Notes: generated from the sequence alone by a model not told the origin. Shown: positions 7,880-25,766, counted from the first letter of the stretch. The stretch is 64,000 nucleotides of DNA from Variovorax sp. OK212 (GCF_900112425.1 NZ_FOLP01000002.1:1-64000), one strand, 5' to 3'. Made by a program: numbers and translations.

Positions 7880-8203
7880 TCACTTCGGCGTGCCGCCGGG
7901 CACCGGCTTCGGCTTGCCGGGCCGGCGCGCATCGCGCGTCTCGGCGCGGCGCTCGCCGGCCGCCGCGGCGCGGTCGGCACCCACGGCACCGCCTTCGGGC
8001 GTCTTCGACTCGTCTCCGGCGGGGGCGCGCACCATGCCCGGCGCACGGCGGTCCTTGCGGGCTTCACCCGCCATCTCCGACTTGCCGGTCGCCACGCCCG
8101 GTGTGTTGGGCGGCACGGCCACGCCGGGCGGATTCGACTGGGCATGAGCGGCACCGGCGGCCATGAGGCTGGCGAACATCAGCGCGGGAACAAGTTTCTT
8201 CAT
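7880..8203 (-). CDS. Secreted small basic protein, unknown function
   Basis: A 107-aa precursor with a clear Sec signal peptide (MKKLVPALMFASLMAAGAAH, cleavage expected after AHA). The mature part is unstructured and rich in Pro, Gly, Ala and charged residues (KPKPVPGGTPK at the end). No domain was recognised. The ATG at 8203 is preceded by AGGAGCTTTCG. It lies on the same strand 120 bases downstream of malQ-treY, but separate expression is as likely as operon membership. Confidence 0.65.
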   Translation of the reverse strand: MKKLVPALMFASLMAAGAAHAQSNPPGVAVPPNTPGVATGKSEMAGEARKDRRAPGMVRAPAGDESKTPEGGAVGADRAAAAGERRAETRDARRPGKPKPVPGGTPK

Positions 8204-8323
8204 CGAAAGCTCCTGGAAGGCAAAAGGGGAAGGGACGGGGAGAAAGCGGAAAAACCAAGGTGCAGGGTCACCGTCACCGCCCACGCACCGCGTAGGAAAT
8301 CGGCCCGTCCGCGTAGGAGAAAA

Positions 8324-11300
8324 TCACGCCGCAACACCCGCACCCACACCCACACTCATGCTCACTCGCCTGAACGCCGCCCACGGCACATGCCGCAGCG
8401 CCTCGTGCAGCGGCAGCAACCCGCCGCGCAGCGTGACGCGCTCGCCGGTCAGCAGGTTCTCGAGCACGGTGCCCTCCTCCCACGCCGCCGGCAGCCGCAC
8501 CGCGGTGCCGCGCCACGTATCGCCGCCCGGCAGTTCCGGCACGCTGCGCTGCCCCGGCGCAAGGCCGAGAAACAAGCGCCCCGCCACCACCAGCAGCGCC
8601 TCGTCGCCAAGCCGCCGCTCGAAGGCGACCACGTGCCGTGCCAACGCGCCTTCGGCCGCCAGCCCCTCGTAGCTGCCCTCGCCGAACAGCTCGGGCTGTG
8701 CGCGCCGCAGCGACAGCAGCCGCCAGATGAACCACAGCTTGGCGCGCCCGTCGTGCGGCGCGGCGGCCAGCGCCTGCACCCGCACCGCCAGCGCGTCGCC
8801 GGCCGAGGCCTCGGCCATTGCGCGCAGCTCGTCGAGCCGGCGCTGCCGCACCGCGTAGTCCACCGGGCGCCGGTTGTCGGGGTCGACCAGGCTCAGCTCG
8901 ATCAGCTCGCTGCCCTGGTACAGGTCGGGCACGCCTGGCGACGCGTACTTCAGCAGCGTGAGCGTGAGCCCGTTCCACGCGCCGAACCACGAGAGCCGGT
9001 CGGCCAGCTTCTGCACGTCCGACAGGCATCCGCCGTCTTCCAGGTTGGCCAGCATGCTGCGCACGAAGCCCTCGAGCGCGGCCTCGTACTCGGCGTCGGG
9101 CTGGGTCCAGCGCGTGCGCGCCTTGGCCTCGCGCGCGGCCTTCTGCATGTACTGCCAGATGCGCTCGGTGAAGGCCGGCGCGCTGGCCGCATCGAGCCCG
9201 CCCGGCGGCAGCGTGCCCAGCAGCGTCTGGTACAGCAGGTACTCGTCGGCGCGCGAGGGCGCGTCGTCGGCCTCCAGCTTGCGGCGCGTGTCGCGGCACA
9301 GGCCGTGCCAGCGGGTCAGTGCCAGCACCCATTCGTTGGGCATCTCGGAGAGCACGTCGATGCGGTTGCGCACGTCTTCCGAGCGCTTGTTGTCGTGCGT
9401 CGAGGTCGCCAGCATGGTGTGCGGCCAGCGCAGCGCGCGGTCGGCGCTCAGCGCATGGAACTCGTCCACCTCGATGCCGAAGCGGTCGGGCTCGCCGCCC
9501 ACCTCGTTGAGCGAGCTCAGCGGAAAGTAGCGGTAGAACGCCGTGTCCTCCACGCCCTTGGCCGTGACCGGCGCGCTGAACTGCTGGAAGCGCACCGCGA
9601 AGCGCCGCACGCGCTCGGCCAGCGCGGGCGGTGCGCCGTCCACCGCCTGGCCGCGCAGCGCGCGCCGCACGAAGCCGAACACCGAGCGGTCGGCGTCGCT
9701 GCTCTGGCGCTCGGCGGCGGCGGTGGCCTCGCGGATGAAGCGCTCGTCCTGCGCCGAGGGCGTGTCGACGATATAGGTGCGGTACACCGGCATGCAGGCG
9801 GCCACGTCGGCCAGCGCGCGGCGCAGCGCATTGAGGGTGTAGTCGCGCGTGCCGCGGTCGGCCCGCGCAATGCGCAGCAGCTCGCTCGACAGCACGTTGA
9901 GTTCCGACGACAGCGCGTTGCGCATCACCTCGCGCCGCCCGGCCTGCGAGAGCGCATGAAAGCTCTGCGTTTCGCCTGTGAAGCGGCGCCACGCATGGCC
10001 GATGGTCTCGGCGGCCGTGGTGTCGACCAGCACGCCGTTGGCCACGTTGGCAAAGCGGTAGCCGGTGGTGCCGTGCACGTGCCAGCCCTCGGGCACCTCT
10101 TCGTCGTTGGCCGCGATCTTCTCGGCCACCACGTACAGCGGGCGCACCGGGCGGCCCTGCGCGTCGTGCGCGGGCAGCACCAGGCCCGCGCGGCGCGCGT
10201 AGCCCTGCTGCAGCTTCTCGAAGTAGCGCGCGGGGTCGTACAGGCCGTCGGGGTGGTCGATGCGCAAGCCGTCCACCGTGCCGGCCGCCGCCAGGTCGAG
10301 CGCGAAGGACTGCGTGGCCTCGAACACGTCGTCGCGCTCCATGCGCACCGCGGCAAGGTCGTTGATGTCGAAGAAGCGGCGGTAGTTGATCTCGTCTGCC
10401 GCCACGCGCCAGTAGGCCAGCCGGTAGGCCTGCGCCTCGATCAGCGCATGCAGCGCATCGCGCGCGGCGGGCGTGGCCAGGTTCAGCTCGGCCACCGCCG
10501 CCGCCAGCGCCTTGGCCACCGACGGATGCCGCTGCGCGAGCCGCGCCAGGCGGGCCTTCAACAGCTCCTTGTCGCGCGCCCGTTCGGCGCGCTGCTCGGG
10601 CTCGGCCGTGTCGCGCCCAGGCAGGTGGCCGAAGGCGGTGGCAATGCTCGCGAGGCTGGCGGCATCGTCGGCCGAGGCGTCGAGCTGCGCCAGCGCGCGC
10701 GCCAGCACCGCCGGATAGCGCTCGGGTGCTAGCGGAAAGCGGTGGTCGAAGTACATCAGCGCAAAGCTGCCCTGCTCGGGCTCGAAGTGCACCGCCAGCT
10801 CGCCGCGGCCGAGCACCTCGCCGTAGTGGCCGCCGAGCACCGGCAGCAGCACCTTGCCGGTGAGCTCGACGTTCAGCGGCTGCCAGTCGATGTCGAAGTG
10901 CTGTGCGTAGAGCGAGGCCGGGCCGTTCTCCAGCACGTCCATCCACCACGCGTTGTCGGCGCCGAACACGCCCATGTGGTTGGGCACCATGTCCAGCAGC
11001 TGGCCCATGCCGTGCGCCTGCAGCGCCTGCACGAAGCGCGCGAAACCCTCCTCGCCGCCCAGCTCGGGGTTCACCTCGTCGTGCGCCACCACGTCGTAGC
11101 CGTGCATGCTGCCCGCGCGGGCCCGCTGGATCGGCGAGCAGTACACGTGGCTCACGCCCAGGCGGGCCAGGTACGGCAGCACGCGAATGGCGTCGTCGAA
11201 ACCGAAGTCCTTGTGGAACTGCAGCCGGTAGGTGGCGCGCGGCACGCGGGCCTGCAGCGCCTGCGGCGTGCTCGGGTCGCGGCGCAGGCGCGGCGACGGC

Positions 11301-13522
11301 CGTGCCGCGCGCAGCTGCGCGGCCAGGCTCACCATGCGCTCGCTCTCGGCCAGCGCGCGCAGCGTCAGCGGCAGCTTGCGCCGCCAGTTGGGCTGCTCGC
11401 TCACCGTGCCGGGCATGTTGGCCTGCTCGACCACGCCCGCGGCGTCTTCGAGCTGCACCATCATCAGCGCCGACGGCGCGGCGGCCAGGTAGGCGTGCAC
11501 CGCCTCCACGATGCGCGCGGACGGCAGCGCCTGCCCCGCGGCCTCGGCGATTTCCTCACGGCTCAGCAGGCCGCCGCGCTCCGCCGCCAGCATCAGCTCG
11601 ATGCGTTGCTGCGCGCGGTCGAGCAGTTGCTTGTCGAACACGCGCTCGTCGGGGAACAGGCCCAGCTCGAGCCGCACCCGCAGGTCGTGGCCGGCCCACC
11701 AGCCCGCGAAGGTGGCCAGGTCGTGCGTGCTCACGGCCACCAGCGCGGCCGGCGGGTACGCCTGCGGCGGCTTGAAGCCCGGGCCTTCGTGCGGCGACAG
11801 GCGCTCGAAGTACAGCAGCCGGTAGGAGAGCACGTCGGCGCGGGCCAGCGCCTCGCGCACCGCGTCTTCGACCGTGCCCAGGTCTTCGCCCACCACCATG
11901 CAGCGGTGGCGATGGCTCTCGATGGCGACGATGGCCAGCATCTCGTCCAGCGGGTAGTACACGTAGGCGCCGTCGTGCGCGCCGCGCCCCGGCGGAATCC
12001 AGAACAGGCGCATGAGCCCCATGACGTGGTCGATGCGCAGCGCGCCCGCGCCCTGCATGCCCGAGCGCAGCGTCTGGATGAAGAAGCGGTAGCCGTCGGC
12101 GCGCAGGCTGTCGGGCCGCAGCGGCGGCAGGCCCCAGTTCTGGCCGGCGGGGTTGAACTCGTCCGGCGGCGCGCCGATGCTCGCACCCGCCGCGAGCACG
12201 CGCTGCGCGGTCCAGGCGTCGGAGCCGGCGCGGTCGACCGACACCGCCAGGTCCACGTACAGGCCCACGCCCATGCCCACCGCCTCGCAGCGCGCCGAGG
12301 CCTGCGCCAGCTGGCGCGCGGCCTGCCACTGCAGGAACTGGTGGAACTGCACGCGCTGCGCATGCTGCACGGCAAAGGCCGTCACCTCGGCGGAGTCGGG
12401 GTCGCGGCAGGCCTCGGGCCACACGGGCCAGCCCCACATGGCGGGGTCGGTGGCCAGGAAGTGGGCGTGCAGCGTCTCGAACAGCGCGTGCTGCCGCAGC
12501 CCCTCGCCGCGCTCGGCCACGAAGGCGAGAAAGGCCAGGCCCGTCGCGTCGGCCGCAGCCAGCTCGGGCAGGTGGCGCTCGCGGAAGTGCTCGAACAGCA
12601 GCTCGAGCACCTCGAACTTCACCGCCGCCACGCCGGGCAGGTCGACCAGCGGCTCGGCGCGCAGGGCCGCCAGCCGCGACTGGAACGCGGGCGAGCGCAC
12701 CAGGTGGCGCGCCGGCTCGCAGTCGGCAAAGCCGTCGACCGCCTCGACGTCGATGTACAGCACGTTGAGCTGCTGGCGCGACGACGGGCTGTACGGGCTG
12801 GCATGCGCCGGGTTGGCCGCGAACAGCGCGTGCAGCGGGTTCAGGCCGACGATGTCGGCGCCCTGCGCGGCCATGCGCACCACCAGGTCGTCGAGATCGC
12901 CGAAGTCGCCGATGCCCCAGTTGCGCGGCGAGCGCAGGCTGTACAGCTGCACCGCCGGGCCCCACACGCGGCCGCCGTCGCGCACGGCGGCTGGCCGGTA
13001 GCAATGGCCGGGCGTGGCCAGCACCAGCGTCTCGCCGGGCAGGCCGTCGATGTGCAGCCGGTGGTAGCCGGGCGCCAGCGCCTGGGTCATGGGCAGGATG
13101 CGCTCGCACAGCTGCACGCCGTCGCGCTCGGCGCGCGCGCTTTCGTGCAGCGCGCCGGCATCGGCCTCGCCCTGCAGCGTGCGGCCGCTCTCGTCGGTCA
13201 GTTGCCAGCGCAGCGTGCGGGTCGAAAGCGGCAGGCGCAGCGGCACATGCCACTCGCGGCTGCCCGCGGCCACCGCGCGCACGGGCGGCAGCGCCTCGGC
13301 CCAGCGTGCGTGGTGCACGGCCTGCAGCGCGCGGTGCGCGTCGGCCACGCTATTGATGGGCACGCCGAACTCGGCCAGCAGCGCCAGCAGGCTGCGCGGC
13401 GTGGCTTCGCGCCGGATGCCGAACGCGTCGTGGTACGCCGTGGCAATGCCGAAGTGCTCGCACAGCGATGCGAGCACGCCGGCGGCGTCGCGACGGAAAA
13501 CTTCTTCGTCCGCTTCATGCAC
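8324..13522 (-). CDS. treY: Fused 4-alpha-glucanotransferase / maltooligosyltrehalose synthase
   Basis: A 1732-aa two-enzyme fusion. Residues 1 to about 745 are a MalQ-type amylomaltase with catalytic segments GALRIDHVMGLMRLFW (nucleophile Asp near 497), VVGEDLGTV (Glu) and STHDLATFAGWW (Asp). From about 757, starting RATYRLQFHKDFGFDDA, is a full TreY with VDGLRIDHPDGLYDP (Asp near 1087), YVVAEKI and STHDNKRSEDVR. TreY converts the reducing end of maltooligosaccharides to a trehalosyl unit, and MalQ redistributes glucan chains to supply substrates. The frame is open through the junction with no stop. The GTG start at 13522 overlaps the treZ stop by eight bases, with GGAGG nine bases upstream. 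Last gene of the operon. Confidence 0.92.
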   Translation of the reverse strand: MHEADEEVFRRDAAGVLASLCEHFGIATAYHDAFGIRREATPRSLLALLAEFGVPINSVADAHRALQAVHHARWAEALPPVRAVAAGSREWHVPLRLPLSTRTLRWQLTDESGRTLQGEADAGALHESARAERDGVQLCERILPMTQALAPGYHRLHIDGLPGETLVLATPGHCYRPAAVRDGGRVWGPAVQLYSLRSPRNWGIGDFGDLDDLVVRMAAQGADIVGLNPLHALFAANPAHASPYSPSSRQQLNVLYIDVEAVDGFADCEPARHLVRSPAFQSRLAALRAEPLVDLPGVAAVKFEVLELLFEHFRERHLPELAAADATGLAFLAFVAERGEGLRQHALFETLHAHFLATDPAMWGWPVWPEACRDPDSAEVTAFAVQHAQRVQFHQFLQWQAARQLAQASARCEAVGMGVGLYVDLAVSVDRAGSDAWTAQRVLAAGASIGAPPDEFNPAGQNWGLPPLRPDSLRADGYRFFIQTLRSGMQGAGALRIDHVMGLMRLFWIPPGRGAHDGAYVYYPLDEMLAIVAIESHRHRCMVVGEDLGTVEDAVREALARADVLSYRLLYFERLSPHEGPGFKPPQAYPPAALVAVSTHDLATFAGWWAGHDLRVRLELGLFPDERVFDKQLLDRAQQRIELMLAAERGGLLSREEIAEAAGQALPSARIVEAVHAYLAAAPSALMMVQLEDAAGVVEQANMPGTVSEQPNWRRKLPLTLRALAESERMVSLAAQLRAARPSPRLRRDPSTPQALQARVPRATYRLQFHKDFGFDDAIRVLPYLARLGVSHVYCSPIQRARAGSMHGYDVVAHDEVNPELGGEEGFARFVQALQAHGMGQLLDMVPNHMGVFGADNAWWMDVLENGPASLYAQHFDIDWQPLNVELTGKVLLPVLGGHYGEVLGRGELAVHFEPEQGSFALMYFDHRFPLAPERYPAVLARALAQLDASADDAASLASIATAFGHLPGRDTAEPEQRAERARDKELLKARLARLAQRHPSVAKALAAAVAELNLATPAARDALHALIEAQAYRLAYWRVAADEINYRRFFDINDLAAVRMERDDVFEATQSFALDLAAAGTVDGLRIDHPDGLYDPARYFEKLQQGYARRAGLVLPAHDAQGRPVRPLYVVAEKIAANDEEVPEGWHVHGTTGYRFANVANGVLVDTTAAETIGHAWRRFTGETQSFHALSQAGRREVMRNALSSELNVLSSELLRIARADRGTRDYTLNALRRALADVAACMPVYRTYIVDTPSAQDERFIREATAAAERQSSDADRSVFGFVRRALRGQAVDGAPPALAERVRRFAVRFQQFSAPVTAKGVEDTAFYRYFPLSSLNEVGGEPDRFGIEVDEFHALSADRALRWPHTMLATSTHDNKRSEDVRNRIDVLSEMPNEWVLALTRWHGLCRDTRRKLEADDAPSRADEYLLYQTLLGTLPPGGLDAASAPAFTERIWQYMQKAAREAKARTRWTQPDAEYEAALEGFVRSMLANLEDGGCLSDVQKLADRLSWFGAWNGLTLTLLKYASPGVPDLYQGSELIELSLVDPDNRRPVDYAVRQRRLDELRAMAEASAGDALAVRVQALAAAPHDGRAKLWFIWRLLSLRRAQPELFGEGSYEGLAAEGALARHVVAFERRLGDEALLVVAGRLFLGLAPGQRSVPELPGGDTWRGTAVRLPAAWEEGTVLENLLTGERVTLRGGLLPLHEALRHVPWAAFRRVSMSVGVGAGVAA

Positions 13523-15413
13523 CGTGCGCGTCCTCCAGCGTGACGAGCACCGCGCCGCTGTCCAGCCGCAGCGCGCCGCCCTGCCCGTGCGGGCCTTGCG
13601 GGTCTTGCGGGTCTTGCATGTGCACACCCTGGCTGTACACCTGCACGCCCGGCGATGCGGCGACCGGCTCCGCCGCCTGCGCACCGAAATGCGCCAGCAT
13701 GTGCAGCCGGCCCGCGCCCAGGTCCCAGTGCACGCGCAGCGTGTCGTTCTCGCACAGGAAGACGCCCGCGCCGGCCGAGCCCGCCAGGCGCGGCACGATC
13801 AGCCGGTGCCGCAGCGCCAGCAGCTGCTGCACTTCGCTGAACTGCTCGAAGTGCTTTCTGGCGCCGCGTTCGCGCCAGTTGAGCTTGGAGGCGAGAAAGG
13901 TCGACTCGGCATTCGGATCGGGAATGCGCGCGCGCGCCGCCTCGTCGGCAAAGGCCGCGAAGCCGCCGAACTCCGAGCGTCGGCCGTTCGACACCGCCTC
14001 GGCCAGCTCGGGCCCGAAGTCGCAGAAGTACAGGAACGGCGTGGACGCAGCGAACTCGTCGCCCATGAACAGCATCGGCACGTGCGGCGACAGAAGCAGG
14101 CAGGCCATGGCCGCGCGCACGCGCACCGGGTCGCCCAGCGCGTGGATGCGCTCGCCGAAGGCGCGGTTGCCCACCTGGTCGTGCGTCTGCAGGAACGACA
14201 CGAAGGCCTGCGGCGGCAGCCGCGTGCTGGGCTCGCCGCGCCGCTCGCCGTTGCGAAAGGCCGACGGCTGCCCCTGGTAGATGAAGCCTTCGGCCAGCGC
14301 GCAGGCGAAGCGGCACACCGGGTTGTCGGCGTAGTCGGCGTAGTAGCCGTCGCGCTCGCCGGTGGCCAGCACGTGCACCGCATGGTGCAGGTCGTCGTTC
14401 CATTGCGCGGTGCCCGCCACCGGCAACCCGTGGCCATCGCGCGCCAGCATCGAGGCCTGGTTGGTGTCGTTCTCCAGCACCAGGTGCACATGGCGCTCGC
14501 GGCCCGGGCCGGCCAGCACGGCCTCGCGGATCTCCTGCACGATGTGCGGATGCGAGCCGTCGCGAATGGCGTGGATCGCGTCCATGCGCAGCCCGTCGAA
14601 GCGGAACTCCTCGATCCAGTAGAGCGCGTTGTGCACGAAGAAGTCGCGCACCGTGCGCGAGAGCGGCCCGTCGAAGTTGATGGCCGAGCCCCACGGCGTG
14701 CGGTGCGCGGGGTTGAAGAACTCGGGGCAGTAGCCGTGCAGGTAGTTGCCCTCGGGCCCGAAGTGGTTGTAGACCACGTCGAGCAGCACCATCAGCCCGA
14801 GCCCGTGCGCGGCATCGACCAGCGCCTTCAGCTCGTCGGGCGTGCCGTAGGACGCATCGGGCGCGAACTGCAGCACGCCGTCGTAGCCCCAGTTGCGCCG
14901 GCCCGGAAAGTCCGCGAGCGGCATGAGTTCCACGGCCGTCACGCCCAGTTCGGCCAGTTCGCCCAGCCGCTCGCGCGCGGCGTTGAAGGTGCCTTCGGCG
15001 GTGAACGCGCCCACGTGCAGCTCGTACACCACGGCTTCTTCCCACGGCCGGCCGCGCCATGCGGTGTCGCGCCAGGCGAAGCGGCGCGGGTCGATCACCA
15101 CGCTCGGGCCGTGCACGTCCTCGGGGTTGAAGCGCGAGGCCGGGTCGGGCACGGCCGTGCCGTCGGGCAGCTGAAAGCGGTAGCCGTCGCCGGCCACGGC
15201 GCCGGTGAGGTCGAGCCGGTGCCAGCCGTCGGCGTCGCGCGACATGGCATGCGTGGCGTTCTGTGCGCCCGGCGCTCGGTGCTCGAGCCGCACCTCGGCT
15301 TGCGACGGCGCCCAGAGCGCGAAGGCCACGCCGGTGTCGTGCGCGGTGGCGCCGAAGGGCATGCCGTGCGCGTGGTGTTGCGCGGTGGAGTTCATGTTGT
15401 TCATGTGGGTCAT
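13515..15413 (-). CDS. treZ: Malto-oligosyltrehalose trehalohydrolase
   Basis: A 632-aa GH13 enzyme that releases trehalose from maltooligosyltrehalose made by TreY. An N-terminal carbohydrate-binding-like beta domain (GVAFALWAPSQAEVRLEHRA) precedes the barrel. The catalytic segments are FDGLRMDAIHAI (Asp nucleophile), LVLENDTNQ (Glu) and QTHDQVGNRAFGERI (Asp). Length is normal for the family. The ATG at 15413 lies five bases after the glgX stop; a longer in-frame start would overlap glgX. The 3' end overlaps malQ-treY by eight bases, so both steps of trehalose formation are translationally coupled. Confidence 0.95.
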   Translation of the reverse strand: MTHMNNMNSTAQHHAHGMPFGATAHDTGVAFALWAPSQAEVRLEHRAPGAQNATHAMSRDADGWHRLDLTGAVAGDGYRFQLPDGTAVPDPASRFNPEDVHGPSVVIDPRRFAWRDTAWRGRPWEEAVVYELHVGAFTAEGTFNAARERLGELAELGVTAVELMPLADFPGRRNWGYDGVLQFAPDASYGTPDELKALVDAAHGLGLMVLLDVVYNHFGPEGNYLHGYCPEFFNPAHRTPWGSAINFDGPLSRTVRDFFVHNALYWIEEFRFDGLRMDAIHAIRDGSHPHIVQEIREAVLAGPGRERHVHLVLENDTNQASMLARDGHGLPVAGTAQWNDDLHHAVHVLATGERDGYYADYADNPVCRFACALAEGFIYQGQPSAFRNGERRGEPSTRLPPQAFVSFLQTHDQVGNRAFGERIHALGDPVRVRAAMACLLLSPHVPMLFMGDEFAASTPFLYFCDFGPELAEAVSNGRRSEFGGFAAFADEAARARIPDPNAESTFLASKLNWRERGARKHFEQFSEVQQLLALRHRLIVPRLAGSAGAGVFLCENDTLRVHWDLGAGRLHMLAHFGAQAAEPVAASPGVQVYSQGVHMQDPQDPQGPHGQGGALRLDSGAVLVTLEDAHGA

Positions 15414-15418
15414 CGGGA

Positions 15419-17581
<2,163 letters not shown>

Positions 17582-17641
17582 TCAGTGGCCGGGGCTGACT
17601 CAAGCAAGCGGGCAAGCAGGCGATGCGGGGACAGGCAAGGT

Positions 17642-18406
17642 TCAGCGCGGCGGCCGGTCGTCGTAGCGTGGCGGCGGGTTGGTCGTGCCCACCGTGGTGA
17701 CGGAAGGTGTGTCTTTCACGGTCTTCGCGTCCTTCACCACCGCCTGCCGCGGCCACCAGCGTTCGATCTGCGCCTTCGCCCAGTCCTTGCCAGCCAAGCC
17801 GAATGCCAGGGCCAACGCAAAAACCACGCCCGCCAGGATCACCAGGAAGCTTTCGCGCACGATGTCGCCGCCCACCTTGATCTGGTCGAGCGCGATGAGG
17901 ATCACGAAGGCCATCACCGCGTACTGCGCCACCTTCGCGAAAAGCATGGCGTCGTGCACCTTGACGCTGCGAAAGTAGCTGCCTACCGCCTCGCCCACGA
18001 AGCGCGCGAAGTAGGAGCCGAAGGCCAGCACCAGCAGCGCCACGAACACGTTGGGCACGAACCACACGATGCGCCCCAGCAGGTCGGCGATGTAGCTCAG
18101 CCCCATGCCGTTGAAGGCGATGAGCAGCGACGCCAGTATCACCAGCCAGTACGCCAGCACGCCGAACAGGCTGCAGGTGTCGCCCACCCAGCCGCCCTGG
18201 CGCAGGAAGTTGTCCAGCCCGGCGCGCTCGGTCAGCACGTTGAAGTTGATGGCGCGCAGCGCCCGGGTCACCGCGAAGCGCACCGCCTTGGCGATGAGCC
18301 AGCCGACCACCACGACCACCACCGCGACCAGCAGGCGCGGAATGAACGCGCCCACCTGATACAGGATGGCGCGCAGCGGCTCCAGGTGAATGCCGAAGTT
18401 TTCCAT
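17642..18406 (-). CDS. Mechanosensitive-channel-like TM-helix-repeat membrane protein
   Basis: A 254-aa inner-membrane protein with four to five hydrophobic helices: IPRLLVAVVVVVVGWLIAKA (about 20-40), a helix pair near 85-110 and 120-145, and VILAGVVFALALAFGLAGKD (about 195-215). The conserved GLAGKD/AFGLG-like end and repeated helix pattern match the TM-helix-repeat proteins related to small mechanosensitive channels, but the full MscS beta domain is missing. A charged Pro-rich tail follows (NPPPRYDDRPPR). It lies within the trehalose operon, 50 bases after treS-mak and 60 before glgX, which suggests a link to osmotic stress. Channel activity is inferred. Confidence 0.8.
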   Translation of the reverse strand: MENFGIHLEPLRAILYQVGAFIPRLLVAVVVVVVGWLIAKAVRFAVTRALRAINFNVLTERAGLDNFLRQGGWVGDTCSLFGVLAYWLVILASLLIAFNGMGLSYIADLLGRIVWFVPNVFVALLVLAFGSYFARFVGEAVGSYFRSVKVHDAMLFAKVAQYAVMAFVILIALDQIKVGGDIVRESFLVILAGVVFALALAFGLAGKDWAKAQIERWWPRQAVVKDAKTVKDTPSVTTVGTTNPPPRYDDRPPR

Positions 18407-18456
18407 GATGAGTGTCTTCCGGGGGTGAGAGGCTTCGGGTCTTCGGATCGGGCGCG

Positions 18457-21798
<3,342 letters not shown>

Positions 21799-21810
21799 GG
21801 GCGGGCGACC

Positions 21811-23876
21811 TCAGAGGAAGTAGTCGAAGTCGCGCTCGTCGCCATGGCGCCGCCGGACCACGAAGATGTGCGCGGGCGCGCTGTGCGGGTCGAGCCGCAC
21901 GTAGTGCCAGTCGCCCTGCCAGATGAAGCGCTGCCCGCTGAGCAGGTCGTGCACCTGGAAGCCGCGCGACGGCGGGCTCACGCCCACGCTGGCGGGCTCC
22001 AGGCCCACCCAGCCCGACTGCACGTTGTGCGGGTCGAGGTTGACCACCGTCACCACCACGTTGCTGCCGTCGGCCGAACTCTTGGCGTAGGCCAGCAGCT
22101 GCGGGTTGTCGATGTGCAGGAAGCGCAGCGTGCGGTCCCACTGCAGCGCCGGGTTCTCGCGGCGGATGCGGTTCACCCGCGCGATGAAGGGCGCGAGGCT
22201 CTCGGGGTCGTCGTGGTTCCAGTGGCGCAGCTGGTACTTCTCGGAGTCGAGGTATTCCTCGCTGCCGTGCTCGCGCGGCAGGTGCTCGCGCAGCTCGTAG
22301 GTCGGCCCGTAGATGCCGTAGCTGGCCGACAGCGTGGCCGCCAGCACCAGCCGCGACATGTACACCGAGGCCTCGCCGCCCTGCAGCTGCTCGTGCAGGA
22401 TGTCGGGCGTGTTGGGCCACACGTTGGGCCGGAAGTAGTCGATGCCCGGCGCCGTGGAAAGCTCGGTGAAGTATTCGACCAACTCTTCCTTGGTGTTGCG
22501 CCAGGTGAAGTAGGTGTAGCTCTGCGAGAAGCCCAGCTTGGCCAGGCGGTGCATCACCTTGGGCCGCGTGAAGGCCTCGGCCAGGAAGATCACCTCGGGG
22601 TGCTCGCGCTTCACCTCGCCGATGGCCCACTCCCAGAAAGGAAAGGCCTTGGTGTGCGGGTTGTCCACGCGGAAGATGCGCACGCCCTCGCCCACCCAGT
22701 GGTCGAGCACGCTCTTCAGCTCGGCCCACAGGCCGCGCCAGTCTTCGCTCTCGAAGTTGAAGGGGTAGATGTCCTGGTACTTCTTGGGCGGGTTCTCGGC
22801 GTACTGCACGGTGCCGTCGGGCCGCCACCGGAACCAGTCGGGGTGCGCCTTCACGTAGGGGTGGTCGGGCGCGCACTGGAAGGCGATGTCCAGCGCGATC
22901 TCCAGGCCGTGCTCGGCCGCGCGCGCCAGCAGGTGGCGGAAGTCCTCGGGCGTACCCAGCGCGGGCAATATGTCCTTGTGGCCGCCTTCGGCCGCGCCGA
23001 TGGCCCACGGGCTGCCCACGTCTTCGGGGCCGCTCACCAGCTTGTTGTTGGGCCCCTTGCGCTGGATGCGCCCGACCGGGTGGATCGGCGGAAAGTACAG
23101 CACGTCGAAGCCCATCGCGGCAATGGCCGGCAGGCGCGCCTCCACGTCCTTGAAGGTGCCGTGCACGCCGGGCTCGGTGCCGGCCGAACGAGGGAACAGC
23201 TCGTACCAGCTGCTGAAGCGCGCGCGCTCGCGGTCGGCGAACAGCGGCAGCTCGACCGGGTGGCGCGCGGCATGGCGGCGGTCGGGGTGGCGCCGCGCGG
23301 TGTCGGCCAGTTCCTCGTCGAGCGCCAGCGCCTTCAGCGCCACCGCGTCGGCGCCGGGCGTGGCGGCCACGGCGTCGAGCTCGGTGGCCCAGCGCTGCAG
23401 CGCGGTGCGGTCGGCACCGTCGGCGCGCCCGGCGGCCGCGGCGATTTCCAGCGCGCCCACCTGCGAGGCGATGCGCACGTCATCGGGGTCGACGCGGCGC
23501 GTCATCTCGCTGCGCCACGACTCGAAGGGATCGACCCAGGCCACGGCGGTGTACACGTAGCGCCCGAGCGCGGGCGGCGAGAACGAAGCCTCCCACACGT
23601 CGTTGCCCAGCAGCTTCATCGGCACCTCGCGGAACTCGGCCTGGTCGATCGCGCGCCAGCACAGCATGACGCGCAGCACGTCGTGGCCGTCGGTGAAGCA
23701 GTGCGCGCGGATGCGCACGCGCTCGCCGGCCACGCATTTCACGGGGAAGCGGCCGTTGTCGACCGCGGGCAGCACGGCGTCGATCACCGCGCGCACGTTG
23801 CCGCTGGAGTTGTCGGCCAGGGTGTCGGAAGGAGACGCCGCCGCGTCTGCGTGGCGGGATGCAAAGATGTTCTTCA

Positions 23877-23880
<4 letters not shown>
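21811..23880 (-). CDS. glgE: Alpha-1,4-glucan:maltose-1-phosphate maltosyltransferase
   Basis: A 689-aa GlgE, which extends alpha-1,4-glucan with maltose from maltose-1-phosphate. An N-terminal beta-sandwich and helical insert (about 30-220) precede [13 protein letters not shown], a typical GlgE signature. In the barrel, [20 protein letters not shown] carries the nucleophile Asp, [20 protein letters not shown] the acid/base Glu, and [11 protein letters not shown] follows. Length matches the family (about 660-700). The ATG at 23880 overlaps the glgB stop (ATGA), giving MMKN at the N-terminus. It comes between the branching enzyme and the TreS-Mak donor-forming enzyme. Confidence 0.96.

Positions 23881-25766
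<1,886 letters not shown>

Noticed and set aside
7796..10732. Long plus-strand open frames opposite malQ-treY and the other operon genes
   Set aside because: Arg/His/Gln-rich shadow translations with no domain, antisense to clear enzymes.
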